This document shows positions 25,961-33,905 of a stretch of DNA of 64,000 nt, piece after piece. How positions within the stretch are numbered: the stretch's first letter is position 1; every line of letters begins with the position of its first letter. Location: positions 1-64,000 of the forward strand of contig CAWUIQ010000017.1 of NCBI GenBank assembly GCA_963922565.1. The letters are read 5' to 3'. Origin of the DNA: JBCBKL01 sp963922565. GTDB taxonomy: Bacteria; Pseudomonadota; Alphaproteobacteria; Rhodobacterales; Rhodobacteraceae. A model generated the notes under the pieces. That model ran no database searches, was not told the DNA's origin, and worked only from the letters and a program-made list of their open reading frames with translations. A program made the translations under genes and the position numbers.

Positions 25961-26890
25961 ATGCAAACCCTTCTCGACGTCATCCTGCCCGTCTTCCTCG
26001 TGATCGGCTTCGGCTACGTCGCGGTCTGGCGGGGCCTTTTCCCGGTCGAGGGCATCGACGGCGTGATGAAGTTTACCCAGAACTTCGCCATTCCCTGCCT
26101 GCTCTTTGCCGCTATCGCGCGTCTTGATCTGACAACCGGGTTCGATCCCGCGCTCCTTTTTTCCTTCTACGCAGGCGCTGCAAGCTGCTTCGTTCTGGGG
26201 ATTATCGGTGCGCGATACATCTTTGACCGGGACTGGGAAGACTGCGTTGCCATCGGGTTCTGTTGCCTCTTCTCCAACTCGGTCCTGCTGGGCCTGCCCA
26301 TCACCGAGCGCGCCTACGGATCCGACGCGCTGGTCGCAAACTACGCGATCGTCGCGATCCATTCGCCGTTCTGCTACGGCCTTGGCATCACGGTCATGGA
26401 GATCGTCAAAAGCCGGGGACAGCCTGCCCGCAATATGGCCGCCAGCGTGCTCAAGGCCATGTTTCAAAACGCGCTCGTAATCGCGATCGGCCTGGGCTTT
26501 GTGTTCAACATCGGGAATATCCCGATACCCGGCGTCGTTTCTGACGCGCTTGACCTTTTGATCCGCGCCGCGTTGCCTGCCGCCCTCTTTGCGCTTGGCG
26601 GAGTTCTTTTCCAGTACAGACCCGAAGGCAGCCTGCCCACCATCGCAATGGTGTGCGCCATCGCGTTGCTGGTACACCCGGCCATCACGTGGGGTATGGG
26701 TACTGCGCTGGACCTGCCGCAGGATTTCTTCCGCTCTGCCGTGCTGACCGCGTCCATGGCGCCGGGGTTCAACGCCTATATCTTTGCCAACATGTATGGA
26801 CGGGCGAAGCGCGTCGCGGCCTCTTCGGTCTTGCTCGCGACCGCCGCCTCGATCCTGACAGTCTGGCTTTGGCTCAGCGTTCTCGGCTAG
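25961..26890 (+). CDS. AEC-family (auxin efflux carrier-type) transporter
   Basis: 309 aa with about ten hydrophobic segments: MQTLLDVILPVFLVIGFGYVAV, FSFYAGAASCFVLGIIGARYI and others. It is typical of AEC transporters such as MdcF/YfdV, which often move dicarboxylates. The end overlaps the converging BrkB gene by 17 bp. Substrate unknown. Confidence 0.9.
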   Translation: MQTLLDVILPVFLVIGFGYVAVWRGLFPVEGIDGVMKFTQNFAIPCLLFAAIARLDLTTGFDPALLFSFYAGAASCFVLGIIGARYIFDRDWEDCVAIGFCCLFSNSVLLGLPITERAYGSDALVANYAIVAIHSPFCYGLGITVMEIVKSRGQPARNMAASVLKAMFQNALVIAIGLGFVFNIGNIPIPGVVSDALDLLIRAALPAALFALGGVLFQYRPEGSLPTIAMVCAIALLVHPAITWGMGTALDLPQDFFRSAVLTASMAPGFNAYIFANMYGRAKRVAASSVLLATAASILTVWLWLSVLG

Positions 26891-27719
26891 CGCTCAGGGC
26901 TGCATTGAGCGCCCCGCCCAACAGAACCAGCCACGCGCTGATATAAAGCCACATCAGCATCGCGATGACCGCGCCGATCGAGCCATAGACCTCGTTGTAG
27001 TTACCGAAATTCGCCAGATAGACGGAGAAGCCAGCCGAGGCGATTGCCCAGCCGATCGCCGCAACCACGCCACCCACCGTCAGAAACCCATGCTCGCGCG
27101 CAGCAACGTTCGGGCCAATACGATAGACCAGTGCAAAGGCCGCCAGCAGCACGACCAAAGCAATGGTCCAACGCAGCAGAGCCAGGCCAAGGGCTGTCCA
27201 TGGTCCGAGGTCAACAAAGCTGAGAACGACGGGCGCGATGACTACGCTGCCAAGCGCAATCACACCCACGACTATAAGGCAGAGCGTCAGAAAGAGCGCC
27301 TGTATGACATGCCAGAAACCACCCCGGCTCGGTACGTCGTAAATCGCGTTGAGACCGCGGATCAGCGCCGCCACCCCCGCCCGTGCGGTCCAGATTGCAA
27401 GGCCGAAGGACAGGATCGACGCCCAGCCCAGCGTCAGCCCATCCGCGCCGACCAACTGGATCAGCTGCGCCTCGATCAGAGCGTAGACATCCGCCGGCAA
27501 AAGCGCCTTGTAGCGCGCCACCTCTTCCAAGGCCCGCGCGGGATCGCCGATCAAACCCCAAAGTCCGATGATCGCAGCGATGCCGGGAAAGATCGACAAG
27601 ATGGAGTAAAAGGCGACGCCGGCGGCGATCAGGCCCAAATCCTTGTTGGCCATCAACCGCCTTACGTGACCGAAGGCACGCAACAAGACCGGTCCGCGTC
27701 GCACCAATCCGTCCTGCAT
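26874..27719 (-). CDS. YihY/BrkB family inner-membrane protein
   Basis: About 281 aa with six membrane segments. The hallmark ANKDLGLIAAGVAFYSILSIFPGIAAIIGLWGL is present, with later GPWTALGLALLRWTIALVVLL and YGSIGAVIAMLMWLYISAWLVLLGGALNAAL. The start MQDGLVRRG follows AAGGGAAGG; the upstream in-frame extension is not membrane-like. The family is of unknown function, formerly called ribonuclease BN, without RNase activity. The overlap with the AEC gene is antisense. Confidence 0.9.
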   Translation of the reverse strand: MQDGLVRRGPVLLRAFGHVRRLMANKDLGLIAAGVAFYSILSIFPGIAAIIGLWGLIGDPARALEEVARYKALLPADVYALIEAQLIQLVGADGLTLGWASILSFGLAIWTARAGVAALIRGLNAIYDVPSRGGFWHVIQALFLTLCLIVVGVIALGSVVIAPVVLSFVDLGPWTALGLALLRWTIALVVLLAAFALVYRIGPNVAAREHGFLTVGGVVAAIGWAIASAGFSVYLANFGNYNEVYGSIGAVIAMLMWLYISAWLVLLGGALNAALSASRER

Positions 27720-27904
27720 GAGCCTTCCCTTCGCCAAATTCGGGATCCGGGTCAAAGCATCGCGCAATTCCGCCCGGACGGGAAGCGCCAGCAGAGCAGA
27801 CGACGAAAACCCGTTCTGCACGATGTGGCCGGCGGCTTGGCCCAAAACGACCCTTGTGCGTGCCGATGGACCAAATTCCTTAGCACCCGCTCGGTCCCCT
27901 AGTC

Positions 27905-28771
27905 CTAGGTCGATTGCGCAACGAGCCAATTTCGAAAGGCGTCCGCATCGGCATTCAACCTTGTCCCCTTTGGCCAAAGGAGAGAATAGCTCTCGACCCC
28001 CTCCACCGCGAAGTCATCCAGGCAAGGAACAAGTCCGTTTCGTATCACCAGATCGTCGCTCGCCGGTGGGCGCGCCAGGGCCAAACCGCAGCCTGCTCCG
28101 GCGAGGCTTAGTGCGGCGAGCGTGGTGTCGACACTGACGACACGCGCGGTCCGCGGCAGCACGTCCAGCCCAAAGACTTGCGCCCAGTTCTTGCGGTGAT
28201 CCAGAACCTCGATGAGCGTATGCTCATGCATGTCTTCGAGGCACCCGATTTCTTTGGCCAATGAGGGATGTGCGACGGGAACCAAACGCTCACCAAAGAG
28301 CGGCACACTTTCGGTTCCGGGCGGAGGCTGGCCAAACGCGATCCAAAGTGCTGCGTCCCGGGGCGGCGTCTCTGGTCGTCCGATCAGCCCATGAAACTGC
28401 AACGCAATATCCGGGTTCGCCGCAATGAAAGCCGGAAGCCGGGGCCCGAGCCATCCCAGATAGAGCGTCATTGACACACCGATCACCAGAGGCGGACCTT
28501 TGGGAGCAGAAAGCGCGTCAACAGCCGTCTCCATCCGACCGAGCGCGTCGCTGACGATTACCAGCAGGCTCCGCCCCGCCTCGGTCAGGGTGACACCCGC
28601 TGCCGCGCGCTGAAAAAGAGGGCGTCCCAAATGATCTTCGAGCGCCCGCACCTGCTGGCTGACTGCCGGTGCCGACATGGCTAGGCGCTCGGCCGCCCGC
28701 GCGAAGCTGCCGGTGCGCGCAGCGGCCTCGAAAACGCGCAGCCAGTTAAGGGATGGGATACGTTTCGCCAT
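27905..28771 (-). CDS. LysR-family transcriptional regulator (GcvA-like)
   Basis: The N-terminal winged-helix domain (LNWLRVFEAAARTGSFARAAERLAMSAPAVSQQVRALEDHLG) is followed by a substrate-binding domain of two Rossmann lobes. 288 aa. It is divergent from the oxygenase/HD pair, with a perfect palindrome at 28779-28797 in between. It most likely controls that pair and itself, responding to their substrate. Downstream is the BrkB-like gene. Confidence 0.9.
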   Translation of the reverse strand: MAKRIPSLNWLRVFEAAARTGSFARAAERLAMSAPAVSQQVRALEDHLGRPLFQRAAAGVTLTEAGRSLLVIVSDALGRMETAVDALSAPKGPPLVIGVSMTLYLGWLGPRLPAFIAANPDIALQFHGLIGRPETPPRDAALWIAFGQPPPGTESVPLFGERLVPVAHPSLAKEIGCLEDMHEHTLIEVLDHRKNWAQVFGLDVLPRTARVVSVDTTLAALSLAGAGCGLALARPPASDDLVIRNGLVPCLDDFAVEGVESYSLLWPKGTRLNADADAFRNWLVAQST

Positions 28772-28778
28772 TTTCCGA

Positions 28779-28797
28779 GAATAAGCTCAGCTTATTC
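28779..28797. promoter_or_regulatory. Palindromic LysR-type operator candidate
   Basis: GAATAAGCT-C-AGCTTATTC (9-bp arms, 1-nt centre) lies between the divergent lysR and oxygenase genes, starting 8 bp before the lysR start codon. It contains a T-N11-A pattern (TAAGCTCAGCTTA), the core sought by LysR-type regulators. Confidence 0.6.
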
Positions 28798-28869
28798 TGG
28801 CAAGCAACAACGCCGTCTTCTCCGGGATCGATAAGTCTGTAGCGTGGAGAGAAACCAAAGGAGCACCCC

Positions 28870-29736
28870 ATGCTTGATGCCTCTCACGAATTCGCCGATC
28901 AGTATCGCAAGGACGGTTATGTTTCCGGCCTTCGCGCTTTCGCGCCTGAGACTGTCGAGCGTCTGCGCGCCGAAATCGAAGCCTTGGAGGCTGATCATGG
29001 CGCGGGTGCAGGAGGACATAGTCTGGACCAGTTCTTTCGGGTGAACGGCCATGTTGTGCTTCCCCTGCTTGCTGATCTCGCGCGGACGCCCGCGATACTC
29101 GACCATGTCGAGGTGCTTCTCGGGCCCAACATTCTCGCTTGGTCCGTCGAGCTTTTCATCAAGGAGCCAATGAGCATGCAGACCGTTTCCTGGCATCAGG
29201 ACATCACCTATTGGGGCATGGGCGAAACTGATCACGAGGTGACGGCTTGGGTCGCTCTGTCGGACGTGAGCATCGAGGCCGGTTGCATGCGCTTCATTCC
29301 CGGCAGCCACAAAGGCGGGGTTGTCGCGCATAACGACACGTTTGATCCCAACAATCTTTTGTCCCGCGGCCAATCCATTCCGGGCATCAGCGAAGCGGAT
29401 GCAAGACACGGCCCCCTCAAACCGGGCGAGATGTCACTGCATCATGGCCGATGCTTCCACGCCTCGGGACCAAATCAAAGCGATGATCGCCGCATCGGCC
29501 TCGCGATCCGCTATGTCACACCAGAGGTGCGCGATGATGCGCCCGGTCGCGACTGGGCCATGCCCGTCCGGGGTGTGACCCCTGCCGGAGGTTGGGACTG
29601 CATCGCGGGCGCCCGGGCCCTGTTTCACCCTGCTGATCTTGAGCTTTACGATCAAATTCTCGAGGGTCAGGCAGCAACCCTAGCGGCCGGGGCACAGCAA
29701 GACGTCGCGCTTTACGGGAAAGGAGCGGAGACATGA
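28870..29736 (+). CDS. PhyH-family Fe(II)/2-oxoglutarate oxygenase, PhnY-like
   Basis: 288 aa. The non-heme iron triad is H109, D111 (SWHQDITYW) and H197 (RCFHASGPN); an Arg pair near 207-208 (DDRRIGLAIRY) may bind 2-oxoglutarate. It lacks a CoA-binding feature, so phytanoyl-CoA is not implied. PhyH-type PhnY alpha-hydroxylates 2-aminoethylphosphonate before PhnZ cleavage. Here the next gene, overlapping by ATGA, is an HD protein resembling PhnZ. Substrate unknown. Strong AAAGGAG ribosome site. Confidence 0.85.
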   Translation: MLDASHEFADQYRKDGYVSGLRAFAPETVERLRAEIEALEADHGAGAGGHSLDQFFRVNGHVVLPLLADLARTPAILDHVEVLLGPNILAWSVELFIKEPMSMQTVSWHQDITYWGMGETDHEVTAWVALSDVSIEAGCMRFIPGSHKGGVVAHNDTFDPNNLLSRGQSIPGISEADARHGPLKPGEMSLHHGRCFHASGPNQSDDRRIGLAIRYVTPEVRDDAPGRDWAMPVRGVTPAGGWDCIAGARALFHPADLELYDQILEGQAATLAAGAQQDVALYGKGAET

Positions 29737-30359
29737 GTGAAACCGTCAGCTTCACGGCCATGAAGGATGGCACGAAAGAGGACTATGAGCTGCTTGAAGA
29801 GCTCGAGAAGCCGTTTCTTGCGATGACTGCCGATCGTGTCTTGGACGAACTGCGCCGTGCGGGCGACGCAACGCTCGAAGGCTACAAGATCACGCGGCTG
29901 GAGCATGGTCTTCAATCGGCAACACGGGCCCTGCGCGTTGGCGCGGATCTGGATTGGGTCGTTGGCGCCTTGTTGCACGATGTGGGCGACGGGCTTGCCC
30001 CGCAGAACCACGATCGCATGTCTGCCGAAATCATCCGCCCGTTCGTCCGCTGGGAGGTATCGTGGACCGTCGAACATCACGGCATCTTCCAGACGCTGTA
30101 CTATGGCCATCACTATGGCTGGGATCGCAACGCCCGGGACCGTTTCCGCGACCACCCTCTTTTCGACACTTGTGCGGCGTTCTGCGAGCACTGGGATCAA
30201 TCGAGCTTTGACCCCGACTATCCAATGGAGCAGATCGAGGTGTTCGAACCGATGGTCGCGGAAGTCTTTGCCCGCAAAGCCTATGCGCCAGAGGTTCTGC
30301 GCGAGGGCGAAGTCACGGGACTGCCGGATCAGTTCGTGAGGGCAAGCAACGCGGAGTGA
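29733..30359 (+). CDS. HD-domain protein, PhnZ/MIOX-like mixed-valence diiron oxygenase candidate
   Basis: 208 aa. Candidate metal ligands in HD-oxygenase order are H58 (RLEHGLQSA), H82-D83 (LLHDVGD), H93, H115/H116 (VEHHGIFQ) and a later Asp (D155 in CEHWDQ). LEHGLQ resembles PhnZ's LEHSLQ, with the same 24-residue spacing from that His to the HD pair. Residues aligning with PhnZ substrate contacts appear different, so the substrate may not be 2-aminoethylphosphonate. It may cleave a C-P or C-C bond of the product of the upstream oxygenase. It could instead be a phosphohydrolase, since HD domains are mostly hydrolases. Start overlaps by ATGA. Confidence 0.75.
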   Translation: MSETVSFTAMKDGTKEDYELLEELEKPFLAMTADRVLDELRRAGDATLEGYKITRLEHGLQSATRALRVGADLDWVVGALLHDVGDGLAPQNHDRMSAEIIRPFVRWEVSWTVEHHGIFQTLYYGHHYGWDRNARDRFRDHPLFDTCAAFCEHWDQSSFDPDYPMEQIEVFEPMVAEVFARKAYAPEVLREGEVTGLPDQFVRASNAE

Positions 30360-30677
30360 GCACGTAACGCTTGGCGGGCAATGGTGGTGTCTGCATGTCG
30401 GTATTCAAAGTGCCGACTGGCAATAGCAGGTCCACCATGACCCAATGAAAAAGGGCCTTCCGCGAACGCTGTCGCAACTCTCACGGCTTTATTCCGGCTG
30501 TTTTGGAAGCCTGTTCAGATCGGCTGGTCGCAAGGTTTCGCCCAAACCTGTGGAAAATTCTACCCCCGATTGAAATCCGTAGCTTTGTTTGACAATGTCA
30601 ACCTTAGCAGCTGCTTTCGCCCCACAACCACGCAGCTGTCGACAACTTTTGCCTAACACTGAACAAGGAGAGACGTG
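30360..30677. other. Intergenic region upstream of the RiPP precursor
   Basis: A 318-bp gap with no convincing frame. It holds a palindromic TTGAC-AAT-GTCAA at 30589-30601. The same bases form a TTGACA -35 candidate, although the sequence 17 bp further (TGCTTT) is a poor -10. A clear AAGGAG ribosome site precedes the precursor ATG. GTCGG/CCGAC near 30397-30416 could be a weak end-of-operon hairpin for the HD gene. Confidence 0.5.
30589..30601. promoter_or_regulatory. Palindrome at the putative precursor promoter
   Basis: TTGAC-AAT-GTCAA, perfect 5-bp arms, coincident with the best -35 candidate and 77 bp before the precursor start. It could be an operator or a promoter element. Confidence 0.35.
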
Positions 30678-30887
30678 ATGACGCTACAGACACACAACTT
30701 CCCCGCAGAGAGGGTCAAAAGCAAGTCGGTGATCGGGAGCTACCGGGCCAATGTGATGAGCGATGTCAGCGCGCGGCTGAATGCCGGCGAAGACGCCAAT
30801 TCCATTGGTGCAAGTACGAACTGCGATACCGGTTCTTCCAGCAGTTGCGGCTGCGGAAACTGCGACAGCGGTTCCTGTAGCTGCTGA
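30678..30887 (+). CDS. RiPP precursor peptide, Cys/Ser-rich core (TOMM-type)
   Basis: 69 aa. The leader (MTLQTHNFPAERVKSKSVIG onward) is charged. The C-terminal region from S46 has six Cys (49, 57, 59, 62, 67, 69), many Ser/Thr and Gly, and two similar units, N48-C-D-T-G-S and N61-C-D-S-G-S. No known peptide family was recognised. A YcaO gene and SagB/partner genes follow, so Cys/Ser/Thr are the likely heterocyclisation sites. The leader/core boundary is not obvious; a cut near N41-S42 or G44-A45 is possible. Start chosen for AAGGAG 7 nt upstream; a GTG is 3 bp earlier. Confidence 0.8.
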   Translation: MTLQTHNFPAERVKSKSVIGSYRANVMSDVSARLNAGEDANSIGASTNCDTGSSSSCGCGNCDSGSCSC

Positions 30888-30910
30888 CCTCCCCCCTTTG
30901 GTCCTCCCCA

Positions 30911-30941
30911 GGCCCGGCCCCTCCGTTGTGAGGGCCGGGCC
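30911..30941 (+). terminator. Stem-loop between the precursor and biosynthetic genes
   Basis: GGCCCGGCCC (30911-30920) pairs with 30932-30941, extended by CTC/GAG with a bulged C. No U-run follows. A hairpin here is typical of RiPP clusters, where partial readthrough lets precursor mRNA exceed enzyme mRNA. Attenuation is inferred. Confidence 0.6.
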
Positions 30942-30967
30942 GTTAATGCCGTCTTTACGAGGCAACA

Positions 30968-31795
30968 ATGTCCTACGTGATGCTCGACGATCAGGTCGAA
31001 GTGCAGAGATCGGAGACCGGTCGAGGTTTTCTGTTTCGCCGCGGACCGAAGGCGATCCATCTTGATCATTGCGATGCGGAGGTCTTGTCGCTTGTTGAAC
31101 AACTGGTGAGCGGTCAACCGGTGACCACCAGCGCTCAAGAAATGCCCCTCGATCCCGCGGCCACCGACGTGTTGGAACGCCTGATGTCCGAAGGGTTGGT
31201 CGCCACCGCATCCGAGACAGAGAGACCAAGCGCCAAGGAACCGGAAGCCAGCGAGGCAACAGCAATCAACCTGCGGACAAACACGACCGTTTCAGGATTG
31301 TCAGACGGCTTGGCTTTGAACGGCTTTCGGTGCGTGAAACCCGGCAATGAGGACATCAAGCTGGTCGTCTCACTACCCTATGACCGTGATTTCATCCGGG
31401 CCGAGAACCGCGCATCCATGAAGTCCGCCACGCCGACCTTCTATGCATCGATCACACGCGGTGTGGTCGAATTCGGCCCCTACGTGATCCCGTGGCAGAG
31501 CGCATGTTTCGAATGCGTTGAGCATCGGTTGGAAGCCGCTCAGGAAAACACCGACTTCGACCGGGCGAAATGGACCGAGGTCCGGTCATCGAAACGGACC
31601 GCAAATCTGGAAGCCGTGCTTCGCGAGTTGAGCATATCGATGCTGGTTACGCTGTCAGGTTCTGCTGGCGAGACACATCTGATCAACGGTCAGACAATCT
31701 ACCATCCCCGAACCGCGTCCTTCACCAAACACCCCGTTCTCAAGGTGCCGGGATGCCCGGCCTGCGGCCGAAAAGCAGACGGTGCCCGGATATGA
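30968..31795 (+). CDS. TOMM leader-binding/partner protein (SagC- or Ocin-ThiF-like)
   Basis: 275 aa. The first ~85 residues (LFRRGPKAIHLDHCDAEVLSLVEQL) fit a RiPP recognition element that binds the leader. Two CxxC motifs, WQSACFECVEHR near residue 180 and VPGCPACGRK near 265, form a likely structural zinc site as in E1-like TOMM C-proteins. It is shorter than most SagC/E1-like proteins. It should deliver the precursor to the YcaO enzyme. GAGG precedes the ATG; its stop overlaps the YcaO start. Confidence 0.8.
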   Translation: MSYVMLDDQVEVQRSETGRGFLFRRGPKAIHLDHCDAEVLSLVEQLVSGQPVTTSAQEMPLDPAATDVLERLMSEGLVATASETERPSAKEPEASEATAINLRTNTTVSGLSDGLALNGFRCVKPGNEDIKLVVSLPYDRDFIRAENRASMKSATPTFYASITRGVVEFGPYVIPWQSACFECVEHRLEAAQENTDFDRAKWTEVRSSKRTANLEAVLRELSISMLVTLSGSAGETHLINGQTIYHPRTASFTKHPVLKVPGCPACGRKADGARI

Positions 31796-33111
31796 TCCAC
31801 CTGTCGCGTCAAGAGATCCGTGCGGCGACTATCGATGAGCGGTGCGGTATCTTCACCTCCGTGGATCATGTGCCGCCCCTCACCGGCGGCCCGGCGATCC
31901 AGACCTACCGGGGTGCCCTTGCGGCGCCATACGCGCAGTCGGCCGACGGGCTGGTCCGCGAAAGGATGGACAAGGTCATCATTTCGGGATGCAGCGCCGA
32001 TGACGATGCGGCGCAATGGGCGCTTATCGGCGAGGGTATCGAGCGCTACGCGGCCTACCGCTTTCCAGCCGACCGATCGATCCGCGCGTCTTTCAATGAG
32101 CTGGGAAACCGGGCGCTCGATCCGCGGGACTGGATCAGTTTCGCCGATGTGCCTTATGGCAAGCCCGAACAGTTCGCTAAGTTCGATCCTGACGCCGCGA
32201 TCCGCTGGACCGAGGTGCAGCCCTATGACGGCGGCTCTCCGAAACTGGCAGCAGCAGTGCTTGTCTGGCTCCGACTTGGCGGCACAGAGCGGTCGGAGGA
32301 ATTCATCCAGCGCGCCTCGACCGGGTTGGGCGCCGGCACCTCGATTGCCCAAGCTCAGCGTTCTGGTCTGCTCGAAATCATCGAGCGGGACGCGTTCAGC
32401 AGCCGCTGGTTGTTGGGGGCCGCTCCAAAACGGATCGCCGCGCAAGCGGACATCAATGATTTCTACGGGGATGTGTCCGCCAAAAGCGGCATTCTGGCCG
32501 ATCTCTTTGACATCGCCGTCGACGATCTGGCGCATGTGGTTCTGGCGCGGCTGCAGGTCGAGGGTGCGAGTTTTGCTGGTGGCGATTTTGGCCTCGCATT
32601 GGGCGCGAGCGCCGACACGAACCGGGCCAAGGCAGCCAGAAAAGCGCTGGAAGAGGCGTATCACATTCTGCAGGGCATGCTGTATTGGCGCGGACAGGGT
32701 AATGCTGCCGTCACGCTGGACGAGATTTCGGATTTCCTGGATCACGGTCATTACTACAGCCAGCCCGAACCGGCATCCGAAGTCGCATGGTTCTTTGCTG
32801 ATCGATCCCCGGTCGGGCGTTTGGACACTGCCAACGAACGCACGGAAACCGAGGATTACGAACGCGATGTTGCGCGCCTAGTGTCCGGGCTGGCGAGCCA
32901 GAACCGCCCTGCATACTTCGTCGATATTACACCTGCGGACATGAAATCTCTGGGCTTTTATGTGGTGAGGTCGCTTGTTCCGATGGCACAACCCCTGACC
33001 TGCGGTGCGGACGTCACAGCAGATGACAGAAGACGCATTGAACAGGTTGCCGAAAACCTCGGCCTGCCCCGTGACACGCCAGTGAACTATCAATTGCAGC
33101 CCTTCGCATGA
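31792..33111 (+). CDS. YcaO-domain cyclodehydratase
   Basis: 439 aa. YcaO ATP-binding motifs are E81 and E84 in IGEGIERYAAY and E195/E198 in GTSIAQAQRSGLLEIIERDAF, and a Gly-rich ALGASADTNRAKAARKALEEAY region is consistent with the fold. These enzymes phosphorylate the amide backbone to form thiazoline/oxazoline rings in TOMM peptides. The C-terminus reads NYQLQPFA and lacks the PxPxP tail typical of many TOMM YcaO enzymes. I chose the start MIHLSRQEIR at the ATGA overlap. The upstream in-frame extension is only an antiframe of the previous gene. Confidence 0.88.
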   Translation: MIHLSRQEIRAATIDERCGIFTSVDHVPPLTGGPAIQTYRGALAAPYAQSADGLVRERMDKVIISGCSADDDAAQWALIGEGIERYAAYRFPADRSIRASFNELGNRALDPRDWISFADVPYGKPEQFAKFDPDAAIRWTEVQPYDGGSPKLAAAVLVWLRLGGTERSEEFIQRASTGLGAGTSIAQAQRSGLLEIIERDAFSSRWLLGAAPKRIAAQADINDFYGDVSAKSGILADLFDIAVDDLAHVVLARLQVEGASFAGGDFGLALGASADTNRAKAARKALEEAYHILQGMLYWRGQGNAAVTLDEISDFLDHGHYYSQPEPASEVAWFFADRSPVGRLDTANERTETEDYERDVARLVSGLASQNRPAYFVDITPADMKSLGFYVVRSLVPMAQPLTCGADVTADDRRRIEQVAENLGLPRDTPVNYQLQPFA

Positions 33112-33905
33112 TGCAAGGCTCTGACATAAACACGCGCGACCGCGCCCTGACGGTGGTAGAGGATTTCCACGAAGCCACGAGGCTTTATCCCACCACACGC
33201 ACGGCCTGGGGGCGCCGGGTGGCGTATTTCAACACGAACGAAAAGGCGCGCGCCCGGTTGCTGCGGCCCGAGCACCGTTTTGGCCATGGATGGCCTGCCG
33301 GTGACGCGGCACGCTCCGCCGATATGCTGGAGCTGCTTCGCATCCGCAAGAGCGAGAGGATGTTTTCGCACGAACCGGTCCAGTTCGAGACGGTCAAGGA
33401 TGTCATTCTCGCGGCCACCTGCCCGCCTTTGGACGGCCCTGCCAACGATACGACACACCGCCCCTATGCGTCGGCCGGCGGTATCTACAGCGTTGATCAT
33501 TATGTCATCGGCTTGCGCGTTGACGGCCCCATACCAGACGCCTTTGTCGCCTATTGCTGCCCGATGCGGCGCGCCCTACTGCCGGTACGAAGCGGGCTTG
33601 ATCCCGCCCTTTGCAAGGAAGCTCTCGGCACCGCCGCTGACGACACGCTCGACCCCGCCTTTGCCGTCGTTCAAACGGCAAATCTCGATCGTGCCACCCG
33701 AAAGTATCAGGAACGGGGATATCGTTTTGCGCTTCTGGAGGCCGGGCTCGCGGCTCAGAATGTCTGTCTGCTTTCCAATGCCAACGGGTTTGGCGCGCTC
33801 ATCTGGGGTGGCCATCACGACGACGCGCTGGACCGGCTGCTTTCGATCCGAGGAACAGAGGCGACGGCATTGAACACCATTCTCTTGGGAGGACTTCGTC
33901 TGTGA
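33108..33905 (+). CDS. SagB-type FMN-dependent dehydrogenase (nitroreductase-like)
   Basis: 265 aa in the SagB/McbC family, which oxidises azolines to azoles. The start MMQGSDINTRDRALTVVEDFHEATRLYP has the SagB-like preamble. RIRKSERMFSHEPVQFETV and RPYASAGGIYSVDHYVIGL fit the FMN-binding nitroreductase fold, and the closing region has LLEAGLAAQNVCLLSNANGFGALIWGG. Overlaps with both neighbours (ATGA and GTGA) indicate one translation unit with the YcaO gene. Confidence 0.88.
   Translation: MMQGSDINTRDRALTVVEDFHEATRLYPTTRTAWGRRVAYFNTNEKARARLLRPEHRFGHGWPAGDAARSADMLELLRIRKSERMFSHEPVQFETVKDVILAATCPPLDGPANDTTHRPYASAGGIYSVDHYVIGLRVDGPIPDAFVAYCCPMRRALLPVRSGLDPALCKEALGTAADDTLDPAFAVVQTANLDRATRKYQERGYRFALLEAGLAAQNVCLLSNANGFGALIWGGHHDDALDRLLSIRGTEATALNTILLGGLRL

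Noticed and set aside
28870..29736. Phytanoyl-CoA hydroxylase for fatty acids
   Set aside because: The bacterial context and overlap with an HD protein favour a small-molecule oxygenase; no CoA-related genes adjoin it.
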